This document shows, piece after piece, positions 18,151-27,309 of a stretch of DNA of 64,000 nucleotides. Source of the DNA: Barnesiella sp. (GTDB lineage: Bacteria; Bacteroidota; Bacteroidia; Bacteroidales; Muribaculaceae); assembly GCA_014800945.1 (NCBI GenBank), contig JAAVFD010000012.1, positions 68,604-132,603 of the forward strand, read 5' to 3'. The notes under the pieces were generated by a model. It did no database searches, had not been told where the DNA came from, and saw only the letters and a list, made by a program, of their open reading frames with translations. A program made the position numbers and the translations under genes. Position 1 is the stretch's first letter. Every line of letters starts with the position of its first letter.

Positions 18151-19671
18151 ATGTTACAGCAAGAAGACCTTCTCACTCTTGAGGCTAAAGGAATTACCGA
18201 ACAGCAGCTTAACGCTATGCTTGACCGGTTTGCAAAAGGATTTCCGTATCTCACCATTATCGATGCAGCGCGCCCGGGCAAGGGCATTACGGTGCTGACT
18301 CCCGCTCAGGAGGAGCAGGCAAGGCTGCGATGGCGCAAATATCTTGCCGACGGGGGCACTGTGTGCAAGTTTGTGCCGGCAAGCGGCGCGGCTTCGCGTA
18401 TGTTTAAGGCTCTTTTTGAATTTGTTGACGGCGAGGCTGAGGTTGCCTCTCCGGATTCTCCTGTAGGACAACTCCTCGACTCATTCTCTTCGCTGCCATT
18501 TGCAAAAGAGCTGGATGCTATGTGCAAAAAGCTATATAATACTTCTGCCGCTGACCTTATCGCTGCAAAGCAGCACAAACAAGTGATTGCCGCGCTTATC
18601 AAACCGGAGGGTATGAACTACGGCGGACTACCGAAAGGTCTTCTTAAATTCCACTCTTATGCCGACGGTAGCCGCACTCCGCTGGAGGAGCAGCTCACCG
18701 AGGGGGCTCAGACTGCCGCCGCCGGGGGAGTTGTGAATCTGCACTTTACCGTTTCTTCAAACCATCGTAAACTCTTCGAGGAGAAGCTTGCAGAGGTGAT
18801 TGGTGACACAGAAAAGCGTACCGGAGTAAAGTTTAACGTAAGCCTCAGCGAGCAGAAACCGAGTACGGACACTGTTGCCACCAACCCAGATAACACCCCC
18901 TTCCGCGAGGATGGCAAGCTGCTTTTCCGCCCCGGTGGTCACGGTGCGCTTATCGACAATCTCAACGATATGGAAGCTGCGGTGGTATTTATCAAAAATA
19001 TTGACAATGTGGTGCCTGACAGCCGACGCGAGCCTACCGTAAAATATAAGGAGGTAATTGCAGGATACATGATGGAGCTGCACGACACTATCAACAGCTA
19101 CCTTGACCTGCTTTCCGATGGAAATTACAACGAGGCGAAGCTGGACGAAATATTTGTTTTTCTCCGCGATAAGCTCGGATTGCGCGACCCCAATTTCACA
19201 AAAATGGATGTGACTCATCGTGCGGTGTATCTCCACGATAAACTGGATCGCCCTCTGAGGGTGTGCGGTATGGTGCGCAATGAGGGTGAACCCGGCGGCG
19301 GACCTTTTATCGCCGTGAATCCGGATGGCTCTGCTTCGCTCCAGATTCTCGAGAGCCACCAGATTGACCCCTCCAACGAGGAATATGTGGCTAAGATGAA
19401 GAGTGCAACCCACTTTAACCCGGTTGACCTGGTGTGCTATATCAAGGACCGCCACGGAAAGAATTACAATCTTCTTGCCCACACCGATCCCGCAACCGGC
19501 TTCATATCATCCAAATCAAGCCATGGCAAAGAGCTTAAGGCGCTTGAGCTGCCCGGACTTTGGAACGGTGCGATGAGCGACTGGAACACCGCGTTTGTAG
19601 AAGTGCCCGTTGAAACATTCAATCCTGTCAAGACTGTCAACGATCTTCTCCGTCCCGCCCATCAGGGATAA
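18151..19671 (+). CDS. DUF4301 domain-containing protein
   Basis: 506 aa; KFVPASGAASRMFKALFEF, LFRPGGHGALIDNLND, HTDPATGFISSKSSHGKELKALELPGLWNGAMSDWNTAFVEVP. Confidence 0.82.
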   Translation: MLQQEDLLTLEAKGITEQQLNAMLDRFAKGFPYLTIIDAARPGKGITVLTPAQEEQARLRWRKYLADGGTVCKFVPASGAASRMFKALFEFVDGEAEVASPDSPVGQLLDSFSSLPFAKELDAMCKKLYNTSAADLIAAKQHKQVIAALIKPEGMNYGGLPKGLLKFHSYADGSRTPLEEQLTEGAQTAAAGGVVNLHFTVSSNHRKLFEEKLAEVIGDTEKRTGVKFNVSLSEQKPSTDTVATNPDNTPFREDGKLLFRPGGHGALIDNLNDMEAAVVFIKNIDNVVPDSRREPTVKYKEVIAGYMMELHDTINSYLDLLSDGNYNEAKLDEIFVFLRDKLGLRDPNFTKMDVTHRAVYLHDKLDRPLRVCGMVRNEGEPGGGPFIAVNPDGSASLQILESHQIDPSNEEYVAKMKSATHFNPVDLVCYIKDRHGKNYNLLAHTDPATGFISSKSSHGKELKALELPGLWNGAMSDWNTAFVEVPVETFNPVKTVNDLLRPAHQG

Positions 19672-19692
19672 CTGAATCAGACCAAATAGTGT

Positions 19693-19721
19693 CGCGCCCC
19701 GCAAAACCGTTGCGGGGCGCG
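19693..19721. terminator. Strong perfect hairpin downstream of the DUF4301 gene
   Basis: 12-bp stem CGCGCCCCGCAA / TTGCGGGGCGCG with 5-nt loop; no good T-tract. Confidence 0.5.
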
Positions 19722-19752
19722 ATGCGTTATATCTGTAAACAAATGCAAGGAT

Positions 19753-20808
19753 ATGAACCGAAAGGAAGAAATCAAGAGAATCTGGACTGAGTGTTTTGAT
19801 GACTCGCGCGAGTTTGTCGAGATGTTCTTCAACCGTGTATATAGGGAGAGTGATGCCCTCACACTTGAGAAAGGCGGCAAGATTGTGAGCAGTATGCTTT
19901 TACAGCCTTACGCCATGAAGTTTCAGAACTCGGAGGTTACTACCGGATATATTTGCGGAGCTGCCACCCGACGTGCCGCAAGAGGGAACGGATACATGAG
20001 CGAGCTGATGGTGGAGGCACTCAACACCGCACTTGAAAAGGGATATATGAGTTGTTCGCTTATTCCGGCACACGACTGGCTGTATTTCTATTACGATCGC
20101 TTTGATTTCTCCACCGTTTATTACTACGACCCGCAGAGATTCACTTCACTCCATGCGTTCACGCCCGCGGGGCGCTACACTCGCGTAGAGGATCCATATC
20201 TGCCTGAGGTATATGATGCGTTTCATGCGTTTGAAATGAGCCGCAAGTGCACAATTATTCACTCGCAGCGCGACTTTTTGAATATTCTTGACGATTTATC
20301 TCACGACGGTGGCATTTTTGTTGCCCTGAGAGGCGAGGACGGTGCGATTGCGGCTATCGGCTGTGCCGCACCGGCTGATGGACGATTGCTCGTCAAGGAT
20401 TTGCTCGGTGACAATGAGGATGCCCGGGAGGCTGTGCTTGCGGTAATGAGAAATGACTATCCGGACACTCCGGTGAGTGTGTATAGCCCTGCAGAGGATA
20501 ACGGGCGCAAGCCTTTCAGCCGTGGAATGGCGAGAATTGTTAATGCCCCTCTTTGCCTCGGAGTCATTGCGGCAGCAAATCCCGCATTCAAAGCCAAGAT
20601 CAGAATTTCCGATATACTAATGCCATATAATTCCCACACATATATTATTAAGGAGGGTAATTGTGTTATTGATGACTCATATAGCGGCAGACTCGATTTT
20701 GATATAAATGCCGATACATTTAATAGAATTGTATTCAGTAGCTCTAAAATAGGTGAAGTACTCGATTTCCCAAGCGAGCGACCATACATGAGCCTCATGC
20801 TGGACTGA
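19753..20808 (+). CDS. GNAT family N-acetyltransferase (Eis-like)
   Basis: TTGYICGAATRRAARGNGYMSELMVEAL acetyl-CoA motif; 351 aa. Confidence 0.85.
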   Translation: MNRKEEIKRIWTECFDDSREFVEMFFNRVYRESDALTLEKGGKIVSSMLLQPYAMKFQNSEVTTGYICGAATRRAARGNGYMSELMVEALNTALEKGYMSCSLIPAHDWLYFYYDRFDFSTVYYYDPQRFTSLHAFTPAGRYTRVEDPYLPEVYDAFHAFEMSRKCTIIHSQRDFLNILDDLSHDGGIFVALRGEDGAIAAIGCAAPADGRLLVKDLLGDNEDAREAVLAVMRNDYPDTPVSVYSPAEDNGRKPFSRGMARIVNAPLCLGVIAAANPAFKAKIRISDILMPYNSHTYIIKEGNCVIDDSYSGRLDFDINADTFNRIVFSSSKIGEVLDFPSERPYMSLMLD

Positions 20809-20870
20809 CAAGAACCAATTACAGTAAGACGAAAGCAGATATGCTCACGATACCGGAAGAAATGGCGAAA

Positions 20871-21419
20871 CTATTCTTCGGGCTGAATGAATCCCACCGG
20901 GCGACGAGAAGTTGATTTCTGTTTGGATTGCAACTCGGCAAGTGTGGTGTTTATCGCGTCCAACTGTGCCCGTGTATCCTCGTTTATATCGTTATAATCA
21001 GAGAATATTTCCTCTAAGTCTGATTTCAGTTCCTTGAAGTCTTCTTCAAGATTTGAAAGCCGTTTAAGTTGTGAATTGTCATATATCATCTGACGCACAG
21101 CGACAAATGCTCTGGTAACAGCAATATTAACCTGTATGGCTGTTTCACTACGCAACACACTGGAAAGCATCACCACACCATGTTCTGTAAACGCGTATGG
21201 TAAAGCCGATTTTGGTCTTTTAAGAGTATATGTCATCACAATTTGTGATGACATATACTTCCATTCATCAGGTGTTAGTTGAAACATGAAGTCAAATGGA
21301 AATCTTGAAAGGTTGCGTTTTACAGCCTGATTCAATACTCTTGTTTCAACACCGTACATTTCTGCAAGGTCGTAATCTAGCATAAATGACTGCATAACTA
21401 ATGCGGCGTGTTGAATCAT
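20871..21419 (-). CDS. ORF6N domain-containing protein (possibly 5'-truncated)
   Basis: MLDYDLAEMYGVETRVLNQAVKRNLSRFPFDFMFQLT...YAFTEHGVVMLSSVLRS; usual N-terminal KIYxIRGxKV segment is missing. Confidence 0.85.
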   Translation of the reverse strand: MIQHAALVMQSFMLDYDLAEMYGVETRVLNQAVKRNLSRFPFDFMFQLTPDEWKYMSSQIVMTYTLKRPKSALPYAFTEHGVVMLSSVLRSETAIQVNIAVTRAFVAVRQMIYDNSQLKRLSNLEEDFKELKSDLEEIFSDYNDINEDTRAQLDAINTTLAELQSKQKSTSRRPVGFIQPEE

Positions 21420-21439
21420 AAGATATCAACACGCCGCAT
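21401..21439. repeat. Perfect 14-bp inverted repeat with 11-nt loop containing the ORF6N start codon
   Basis: ATGCGGCGTGTTGA / TCAACACGCCGCAT. Confidence 0.9.
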
Positions 21440-21459
21440 TAAAATTACTTTATTTAACC

Positions 21460-21972
21460 TTAATTCTTATCTGCTTTTGCTGAGGGCGCTCCTTTGCGGT
21501 CGCCGCGCTTGCCGTCAAAGCCTTTACCATCTTTACCTTTGCCGCCCTTGCGGAAATCGGATTTCATATCTTTGCCTCCCTTGCGGTCGCCTCTCTTCAT
21601 ATCCTTGCCTCCGCGTTTGCCGGCTGCCATATAATTGTTTTCAAGGAACTGAACGTACTGCTCAGGGGTGAGGATGGTCTTGAGATTGGCAAGATAATCC
21701 TTGCGGGCATTGTCGCGCTGAGCGCGGGCTTCCTTCTTTCTATCCTCACGGGCTTTCATCTGGCTATTCTTGAGGTCTTTTATTTTTGCCTTCTGCGCAT
21801 CGGTGAGGTTGAGGTTTTCAAACATGCAGGGACCCTGCTTGGATTTGTCACACTTTTTAATCATGCAGGTAGAATCTTTTGCTGCTCCTTTAGCTTTTGG
21901 ATTCTGTGCTGACACTGCGGTAGCAGAAAGAATTAATGCTGATGCTGCTACAAAAATTGCTTTAATATTCAT
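21460..21972 (-). CDS. Exported Spy/DUF4890-like protein with a basic Gly/Lys-rich tail
   Basis: Signal peptide, LNLTDAQKAKIKDLKNSQMKAREDRKKEARAQRDNARKDYLANLKTILTPEQY, tail GGKDMKRGDRKGGKDMK... Confidence 0.75.
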   Translation of the reverse strand: MNIKAIFVAASALILSATAVSAQNPKAKGAAKDSTCMIKKCDKSKQGPCMFENLNLTDAQKAKIKDLKNSQMKAREDRKKEARAQRDNARKDYLANLKTILTPEQYVQFLENNYMAAGKRGGKDMKRGDRKGGKDMKSDFRKGGKGKDGKGFDGKRGDRKGAPSAKADKN

Positions 21973-22137
21973 ATCGTATAGTTTTATAATGTTTATCTAA
22001 TGTTATTTTTTTCAGACGTCTGTAGTAATGACAACCCCTCAATGTCAAAGTTTAACCGCCACTCATCACTTTAATTTATTTTTAGGCATCTACATATTTT
22101 TTTTATTATAAAATCTTACGTATGTGCAAATAAATGC

Positions 22138-22146
22138 TATCTTTGC
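22138..22146 (+). promoter_or_regulatory. -7 box (TATCTTTGC) for serC
   Basis: Exact TAnnTTTGC ~30 bp before the start. Confidence 0.65.
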
Positions 22147-22175
22147 ACATATAACCCCTTAAAAACTCTACCGAC

Positions 22176-23246
22176 ATGAAAAAACATAATTTCTATGCAG
22201 GTCCCTCTATTCTCAGTGAATACACCATAAAGAATACCGCTGATGCAATAATTGATTTTGCCGGCACAGGATTGTCAATACTTGAAGTGTCCCACCGCAG
22301 CAAGGAGTTTGTGGCGGTCATTGAAGAAGCACGTCAGCTTGTAAAGGAGTTGCTTGATGTGCCACAGGGCTATTCGGTGCTGTTTCTCGGTGGAGGAGCA
22401 AGCCTGCAGTTCTGCATGGTGCCTTTTAATCTGCTTCGAAACAAGGCGGCCTATCTTGAAACCGGCACCTGGGCTGTAAATGCCATCAAAGAGGCTAAGA
22501 TTTTCGGAGAGGTGGATGTCGTTGCATCTTCCAAGGATGCAAACTTCTCTTTCATTCCTAAGAATTACACAGTCCCTGCCGATGCCGACTATTTCCATTT
22601 TACCACAAACAATACTATTTACGGAACAGAAATTCGCAAAGACCCGGATGTGGCTGTACCTCTGGTTGCGGATATGTCAAGCGATATATTCTCGCGCCCT
22701 GTCGATGTGGCTAAATATGATCTTATTTATGCAGGGGCTCAGAAAAACCTCGCTCCCGCCGGTGTGACTATCGCTATTGTTCGTGAGGACGCCCTCGGCA
22801 AGGTTGACCGTTTGATACCCACCATGCTTGATTACCGCACTCACATCAAGAAAGATTCCATGTTCAATACCCCTCCGGTACTCCCTATTTTCTCTGCGTT
22901 GCAGACACTCCGCTACTATAAGCAGCTCGGTGGTGTTGAGGTTCTTGAAAAGATGGATCTCGCTAAGGCGGCTGTGCTATATGAGGCGATTGATTCATCT
23001 AAGATGTTTGTCGGCACCGTTACCGATCCGGCGGACCGTTCTATCATGAATGTAACTTTCGTTATGAAACCGGAATACAAGGAGCTGGAGAAAGAGTTCA
23101 TTGACTTTGCTGCTACTAAAGGCATTGTCGGAATCAAGGGGCACCGCAGCGTTGGCGGATTCCGCGCTTCACTGTACAACGCCCTGCCTATGGATAGCGT
23201 GAAGGTGCTCACTGCTGCTATGAAGGAATTTGAAGACAAACACTAA
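22176..23246 (+). CDS. serC: Phosphoserine aminotransferase SerC
   Basis: [58 protein letters not shown]. Confidence 0.97.
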   Translation: MKKHNFYAGPSILSEYTIKNTADAIIDFAGTGLSILEVSHRSKEFVAVIEEARQLVKELLDVPQGYSVLFLGGGASLQFCMVPFNLLRNKAAYLETGTWAVNAIKEAKIFGEVDVVASSKDANFSFIPKNYTVPADADYFHFTTNNTIYGTEIRKDPDVAVPLVADMSSDIFSRPVDVAKYDLIYAGAQKNLAPAGVTIAIVREDALGKVDRLIPTMLDYRTHIKKDSMFNTPPVLPIFSALQTLRYYKQLGGVEVLEKMDLAKAAVLYEAIDSSKMFVGTVTDPADRSIMNVTFVMKPEYKELEKEFIDFAATKGIVGIKGHRSVGGFRASLYNALPMDSVKVLTAAMKEFEDKH

Positions 23247-23258
23247 ATCCTCACAGCC

Positions 23259-24179
23259 ATGAAAGTACTCGTTGCTACCGAAAAACCATTTGCCGCCACT
23301 GCCGTAAACTCCATTCGTGCGGTTGTTGAAAACGCCGGTTACACCCTCGCGCTGCTTGAAAAATATACTGACAAAGCGCAGCTTATTGCGGCTGTGGCAG
23401 ATGCTGATGCGCTTATTGTGCGCAGTGACAAGGTTGATGCCCAGGTCATAGGCGCCGCGCCAAAACTCAAAGTGATTGTGCGTGCCGGTGCCGGATATGA
23501 TAATATTGACCTTGAAGCAGCGACAGCTGCTGGTATTTGCGTTGAAAACACACCGGGACAGAACTCCAACGCGGTTGCCGAACTCGTTTTCGGAATGGCG
23601 GTCATGGCTGCAAGAAATATGTTTGACGGCACCTCCGGGTCTGAACTGAAAGACAAGACGCTCGGTATTCACGCTTTCGGTCAGGTAGGCAGAAATGTTG
23701 CTCGCATTGCCAAGGGATTCGGCATGGAAGTAAGTGCGCTTGACCCCTTCTGCCCGGCTGAAGTGATTGAGCAAGCGGGTGTTAAACCTGTTAGCGACAT
23801 CAAGAACCTGTATTCCCAGAATAAAGTGGTGTCAATCCACATACCCGCAACCCCGCAGACAAAAGGTTCTATAGGCTATGACCTCATAGCATCTATGCCA
23901 AAAGGCGGAATATTGGTAAATACCGCCCGCAAGGAGGTGATTGATGAGGAGGGACTCAGAAAGGCACTTGCCGACCGTCCCGACATTAAATATGTGGCTG
24001 ATGTGAAGCCTGACAACGCTGCGCAGCTTGAGCAGGAATTTACCGGAAGAGTATTCTTCACACCAAAGAAAATGGGAGCCCAGACGGCGGAGGCAAACAT
24101 CAACGCTGGTATTGCGGCTGCAGAACAGACTGTCGCATTCCTTAAGCACGGAATTGACACCTTCCGCGTCAACAGGTAA
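23259..24179 (+). CDS. serA: D-3-phosphoglycerate dehydrogenase-type 2-hydroxyacid dehydrogenase (short, no ACT domain)
   Basis: VRAGAGYDNIDLEAATAAGICVENTPGQNSNAVAEL, GIHAFGQVGRNVA, NTARKEVIDEEGL; 12 bp after serC. Confidence 0.92.
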   Translation: MKVLVATEKPFAATAVNSIRAVVENAGYTLALLEKYTDKAQLIAAVADADALIVRSDKVDAQVIGAAPKLKVIVRAGAGYDNIDLEAATAAGICVENTPGQNSNAVAELVFGMAVMAARNMFDGTSGSELKDKTLGIHAFGQVGRNVARIAKGFGMEVSALDPFCPAEVIEQAGVKPVSDIKNLYSQNKVVSIHIPATPQTKGSIGYDLIASMPKGGILVNTARKEVIDEEGLRKALADRPDIKYVADVKPDNAAQLEQEFTGRVFFTPKKMGAQTAEANINAGIAAAEQTVAFLKHGIDTFRVNR

Positions 24180-24200
24180 TAGAATAAAGAAATCACAGTC

Positions 24201-24238
24201 AAAGCGTCCGGATGGTTATATACCCTTCGGACGTTTTT
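24201..24238. terminator. Terminator between serA and the DUF486 gene
   Basis: CGTCCG...CGGACG stem followed by TTTTTCTTTATTT. Confidence 0.65.
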
Positions 24239-24240
24239 CT

Positions 24241-24612
24241 TTATTTCATGAAAACCAGATACACCGCCCCTACAAGCAGACAGAAAGCAGCTATGTGATT
24301 CCAACGGAGGGAAAAATCATTAAACATCATAAGGCTGAAAATCACAAAAACAACAAGAGTGATAACCTCCTGCATAACCTTAAGCTGAATCAGAGAGTAC
24401 GGACCACCGTTCCCCTCGTATCCCATGCGGTTTGCCGGCACCTGACATGTATATTCCAGTAAAGCGATACCCCATGAAATCAATATTATAAGGTACAAAG
24501 GCCAGTTGGTGGAAATACCTGATGACGAAAGCTTAAGATGCCCGTACCAGGCAAAAGTCATAAATATGTTTGATACTACGAGCAGAACTATTGTAAGAAT
24601 CGCTGGTGACAT
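24241..24612 (-). CDS. DMT family protein (DUF486)
   Basis: FMTFAWYGHLK, ISWGIALLEYTCQVPANRMGYEGNGGPYSLIQLKVMQEVITL. Confidence 0.9.
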   Translation of the reverse strand: MSPAILTIVLLVVSNIFMTFAWYGHLKLSSSGISTNWPLYLIILISWGIALLEYTCQVPANRMGYEGNGGPYSLIQLKVMQEVITLVVFVIFSLMMFNDFSLRWNHIAAFCLLVGAVYLVFMK

Positions 24613-24629
24613 AAATATTTATTTTTTTT

Positions 24630-24638
24630 GCAAAGATA
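24630..24638 (-). promoter_or_regulatory. -7 box (TATCTTTGC) for the DUF486 gene
   Basis: GCAAAGATA on + strand, just upstream of the start codon. Confidence 0.55.
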
Positions 24639-24759
24639 ACCATAATCCTCTCCCCCTAAAAAAACTAAAGATCCTAAAAAAACATACCAGGTAAAGTTGG
24701 GGTGGAGGTGTTACAAAAAAATAGAAATCTCTATAAGAGTGTAATTTAGATAAAATGAC

Positions 24760-24768
24760 TATCTTTGC
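24760..24768 (+). promoter_or_regulatory. -7 box (TATCTTTGC) for gldE-gldD-PPTase
   Basis: Exact TAnnTTTGC ~60 bp before the ORF. Confidence 0.6.
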
Positions 24769-24826
24769 GGTGTGAAAATACGGATACCCTGAAAAGTGTC
24801 TGATTGTTTAACTAAATTATAAAGAC

Positions 24827-26179
24827 TTGGATATAGATCCTTTGCCAGCGGCAGATTGTGTTGCCGGCATTTTTTCAGCAGTTTCTGTCTCGCTTCCCGC
24901 CTCTTTCGGGGTCGGACAGATTGTAGCTTTGGCTTGCGCCCTTGTGGCGCTGATGATTTCCGGTTTCGTGTCAGGCAGTGAGATAGCATTTTTTTCACTG
25001 ACCGAGAACCAGCTGGAAGATCTTGAGGATAACCGTAAGGGTGAGAGTATTATAAATCTCGTTAAACGCCCGGAGCGGCTTCTTGCAACAATTCTTATTG
25101 CAAACAATCTTGTCAACGTAACTATTGTAGTGCTGTGTAACTATGCGCTTGGACCTGTGTTTGAAGGTATGAGCCCGGTGCTTAGCTTTATATTACAGAC
25201 TGTGATACTTACCTTTCTGATATTGCTGTTTGGCGAGATTCTTCCTAAACTGGTGGCTAACAGCGATAACATGAAGTGGGTCAACTTCTCTGTGTCAGGA
25301 GTTAAGGCAATGATGACTATTCTGCGTCCCATATCCGCTATGTTGGAGAGGAGCACTACTATAGTAAATAAGGTGGTGAAAAAAGGTGACGATGATGTTA
25401 CCGCCGATGACCTTACTCAGGCACTTGCTATCACTGATGTTCAGGCAGGTGATGACAAGGAGATGCTGGAAGGCATTCTTAAATTCGGTGACACCACGGC
25501 AAGTGAGGTCATGACACCCCGTGTTGATATGACCACCATTGACCTTGAAGATTCTTTTGATGAAGTAATGGCTATTGTGATTGAAAGCGGCTACAGCCGT
25601 CTGCCGGTGTGTAACGGAAGCCAGGATGACATCAGAGGAGTGCTTTATTCCCGCGACCTTCTCCCTTACATCGGCAAAGCTAAGCCTGACTTTGACTGGC
25701 ACAAGCTGTTGAGAAAGCCTTACTTCGTGCCGGAGAGCAGAATGATAGATGATTTGCTTGAGGACTTCCGCCGCAGACGCATACACATGGCTATTGTTGT
25801 GGATGAATTCGGTGGCACTCAGGGCATAGTCACTATGGAGGATGTGCTGGAGGAGATTGTAGGCGACATCAACGATGAGTATGATGACGAGGAGAAGACT
25901 TACAGGAAACTCCCGGACGACACCTATGTTTTCGAGGGCAAGACTCTTCTCGGAGACTTTTTCCGCGTCACCGGCCTTGATGAGGATGACTACAAGGATG
26001 TGGCTGAAGATTGTGAGACTCTCGCCGGAATGTTACTCGCCATCAAAGGTGATTTTCCCAAGGAGAAAGAGCCGCTTGTGTATGGACGTTGCCGCTTCCT
26101 TATTCTTGATATAAGCGGTCATAGAATTGCGAGTGTCCGCGTTAAAGTGATGCCGGAAATTCAGGATTCGGCAAAGTGA
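24827..26179 (+). CDS. gldE: Gliding motility-associated protein GldE (CNNM/CBS/CorC family)
   Basis: CNNM TM domain, CBS pair (VMTPRVDMTTIDLEDSFDEVMAIVIESGYSRLPV), AIVVDEFGGTQGIVTMEDVLEEIVGDI; followed by gldD; apparent TTG start. Confidence 0.88.
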   Translation: MDIDPLPAADCVAGIFSAVSVSLPASFGVGQIVALACALVALMISGFVSGSEIAFFSLTENQLEDLEDNRKGESIINLVKRPERLLATILIANNLVNVTIVVLCNYALGPVFEGMSPVLSFILQTVILTFLILLFGEILPKLVANSDNMKWVNFSVSGVKAMMTILRPISAMLERSTTIVNKVVKKGDDDVTADDLTQALAITDVQAGDDKEMLEGILKFGDTTASEVMTPRVDMTTIDLEDSFDEVMAIVIESGYSRLPVCNGSQDDIRGVLYSRDLLPYIGKAKPDFDWHKLLRKPYFVPESRMIDDLLEDFRRRRIHMAIVVDEFGGTQGIVTMEDVLEEIVGDINDEYDDEEKTYRKLPDDTYVFEGKTLLGDFFRVTGLDEDDYKDVAEDCETLAGMLLAIKGDFPKEKEPLVYGRCRFLILDISGHRIASVRVKVMPEIQDSAK

Positions 26180-26730
26180 AAAATATTCTGCCCGGCATAA
26201 TTATACTGTTGACGCTCTTTTCCTGCGGAAAGAGAGAGAAAAACTATCCGCGCCCGGTAGCCTATCCCCGACAGGAAATATACGACTCTACATACCGGCA
26301 GCTCGCTGGATTCCCTATTGATTTTTTCATAAATGCCTCTGCCCGGGAGGAGTCTGTGTCCGGTTCGGACTCTGCTGCCTGGTGGAATGTTCGCTATCCG
26401 GCATACAATGCAACCCTTCATCTGTCCAGCGTGGCACTGCGAAACGGCGAAGAGACCGCCCAATTGCACTCGCGAATCGAGAGAATGGTTATGAATGTAG
26501 GCGGAGCAGCCGTTAATCAGGAGGATTTTTATTCTTCGGACTCGGCATTTCGCGTACTCATTTTTTACGAACCGGGTTATACACCAACCCCCGTTCAATT
26601 TGTAGCCGTCGGTAAGGGACGGTTAACAAGCGGAGTGTTCGGATTTGATGCAACTGAAGTAACTCCCGATTCGGTGGCCCCGTTGCTGCAATCGGTTGTG
26701 CGTGATATCAGATATTCTTTTTTGAAGTGA
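26176..26730 (+). CDS. gldD: Gliding motility lipoprotein GldD
   Basis: Lipobox LLTLFSCG; YPRPVAYPRQEIYDSTYRQL...WWNVRYPAYNATLHLSS; overlaps gldE. Confidence 0.88.
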   Translation: MKNILPGIIILLTLFSCGKREKNYPRPVAYPRQEIYDSTYRQLAGFPIDFFINASAREESVSGSDSAAWWNVRYPAYNATLHLSSVALRNGEETAQLHSRIERMVMNVGGAAVNQEDFYSSDSAFRVLIFYEPGYTPTPVQFVAVGKGRLTSGVFGFDATEVTPDSVAPLLQSVVRDIRYSFLK

Positions 26731-27212
26731 TGAGACTCTTTGCAACCACACCTATATATAATATATATGTAAAGAAGCTCAAGGTTCCGGGACGAGACTG
26801 TGAAATTGCCACGGTAAGGGATATGATTCACCGGCTTTTCGGTGTCTCTGAATTGAGTCACAACTCATCAGGAGCACCTTATATAGAGGGTGTGGATAAA
26901 TGCATATCCGTCAGTCACGGCGCAGGATATGCTGTCATTGCTGTCAGCACTCAGCCCATTGGAGTGGATGTGGAGGCACCACGGCTACAGCTTGAACGGA
27001 TACGGACAAAATTCATGCGCCCTGATGACTGCGCTGAAAGCCTTCTCCATGCTTGGACAGCAAAAGAAGCCGCTTTTAAGGCTGTTGGGGAAGCAAAAGT
27101 AACAGTACACGATATTGCGGTTAACGGCAATTGCGCGTCAGTCCCCGGTTTTGGCAGTAAAACCATAGACTATTATAATTTAGACACAGCCATTATTGCC
27201 GTTGCACATTAA
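26727..27212 (+). CDS. 4'-phosphopantetheinyl transferase superfamily protein
   Basis: CISVSHGAGYAVIAVSTQPIGVDVEAPR, AWTAKEAAFKA; overlaps gldD. Confidence 0.88.
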   Translation: MMRLFATTPIYNIYVKKLKVPGRDCEIATVRDMIHRLFGVSELSHNSSGAPYIEGVDKCISVSHGAGYAVIAVSTQPIGVDVEAPRLQLERIRTKFMRPDDCAESLLHAWTAKEAAFKAVGEAKVTVHDIAVNGNCASVPGFGSKTIDYYNLDTAIIAVAH

Positions 27213-27271
27213 AAAAGTATAAAACCGTGTAATATAGACCGTAATAATTGGCAGTTAACCTAAAAACGGGT

Positions 27272-27280
27272 TAACTTTGC
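27272..27280 (+). promoter_or_regulatory. -7 box (TAACTTTGC) with upstream TTG for the S24 regulator
   Basis: TAnnTTTGC plus TTG at 27248-27250, ~21 bp spacing. Confidence 0.65.
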
Positions 27281-27309
27281 GACAATTACCACACCTATAA
27301 TCAATTTGT

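Noticed and set aside
18757-19482. 241-aa - strand ORF antisense to the DUF4301 gene
   Set aside because: Shadow ORF; the + strand protein has conserved motifs and a promoter.
23169-23774. 201-aa - strand ORF across serC/serA
   Set aside because: Antisense to two clear enzymes.
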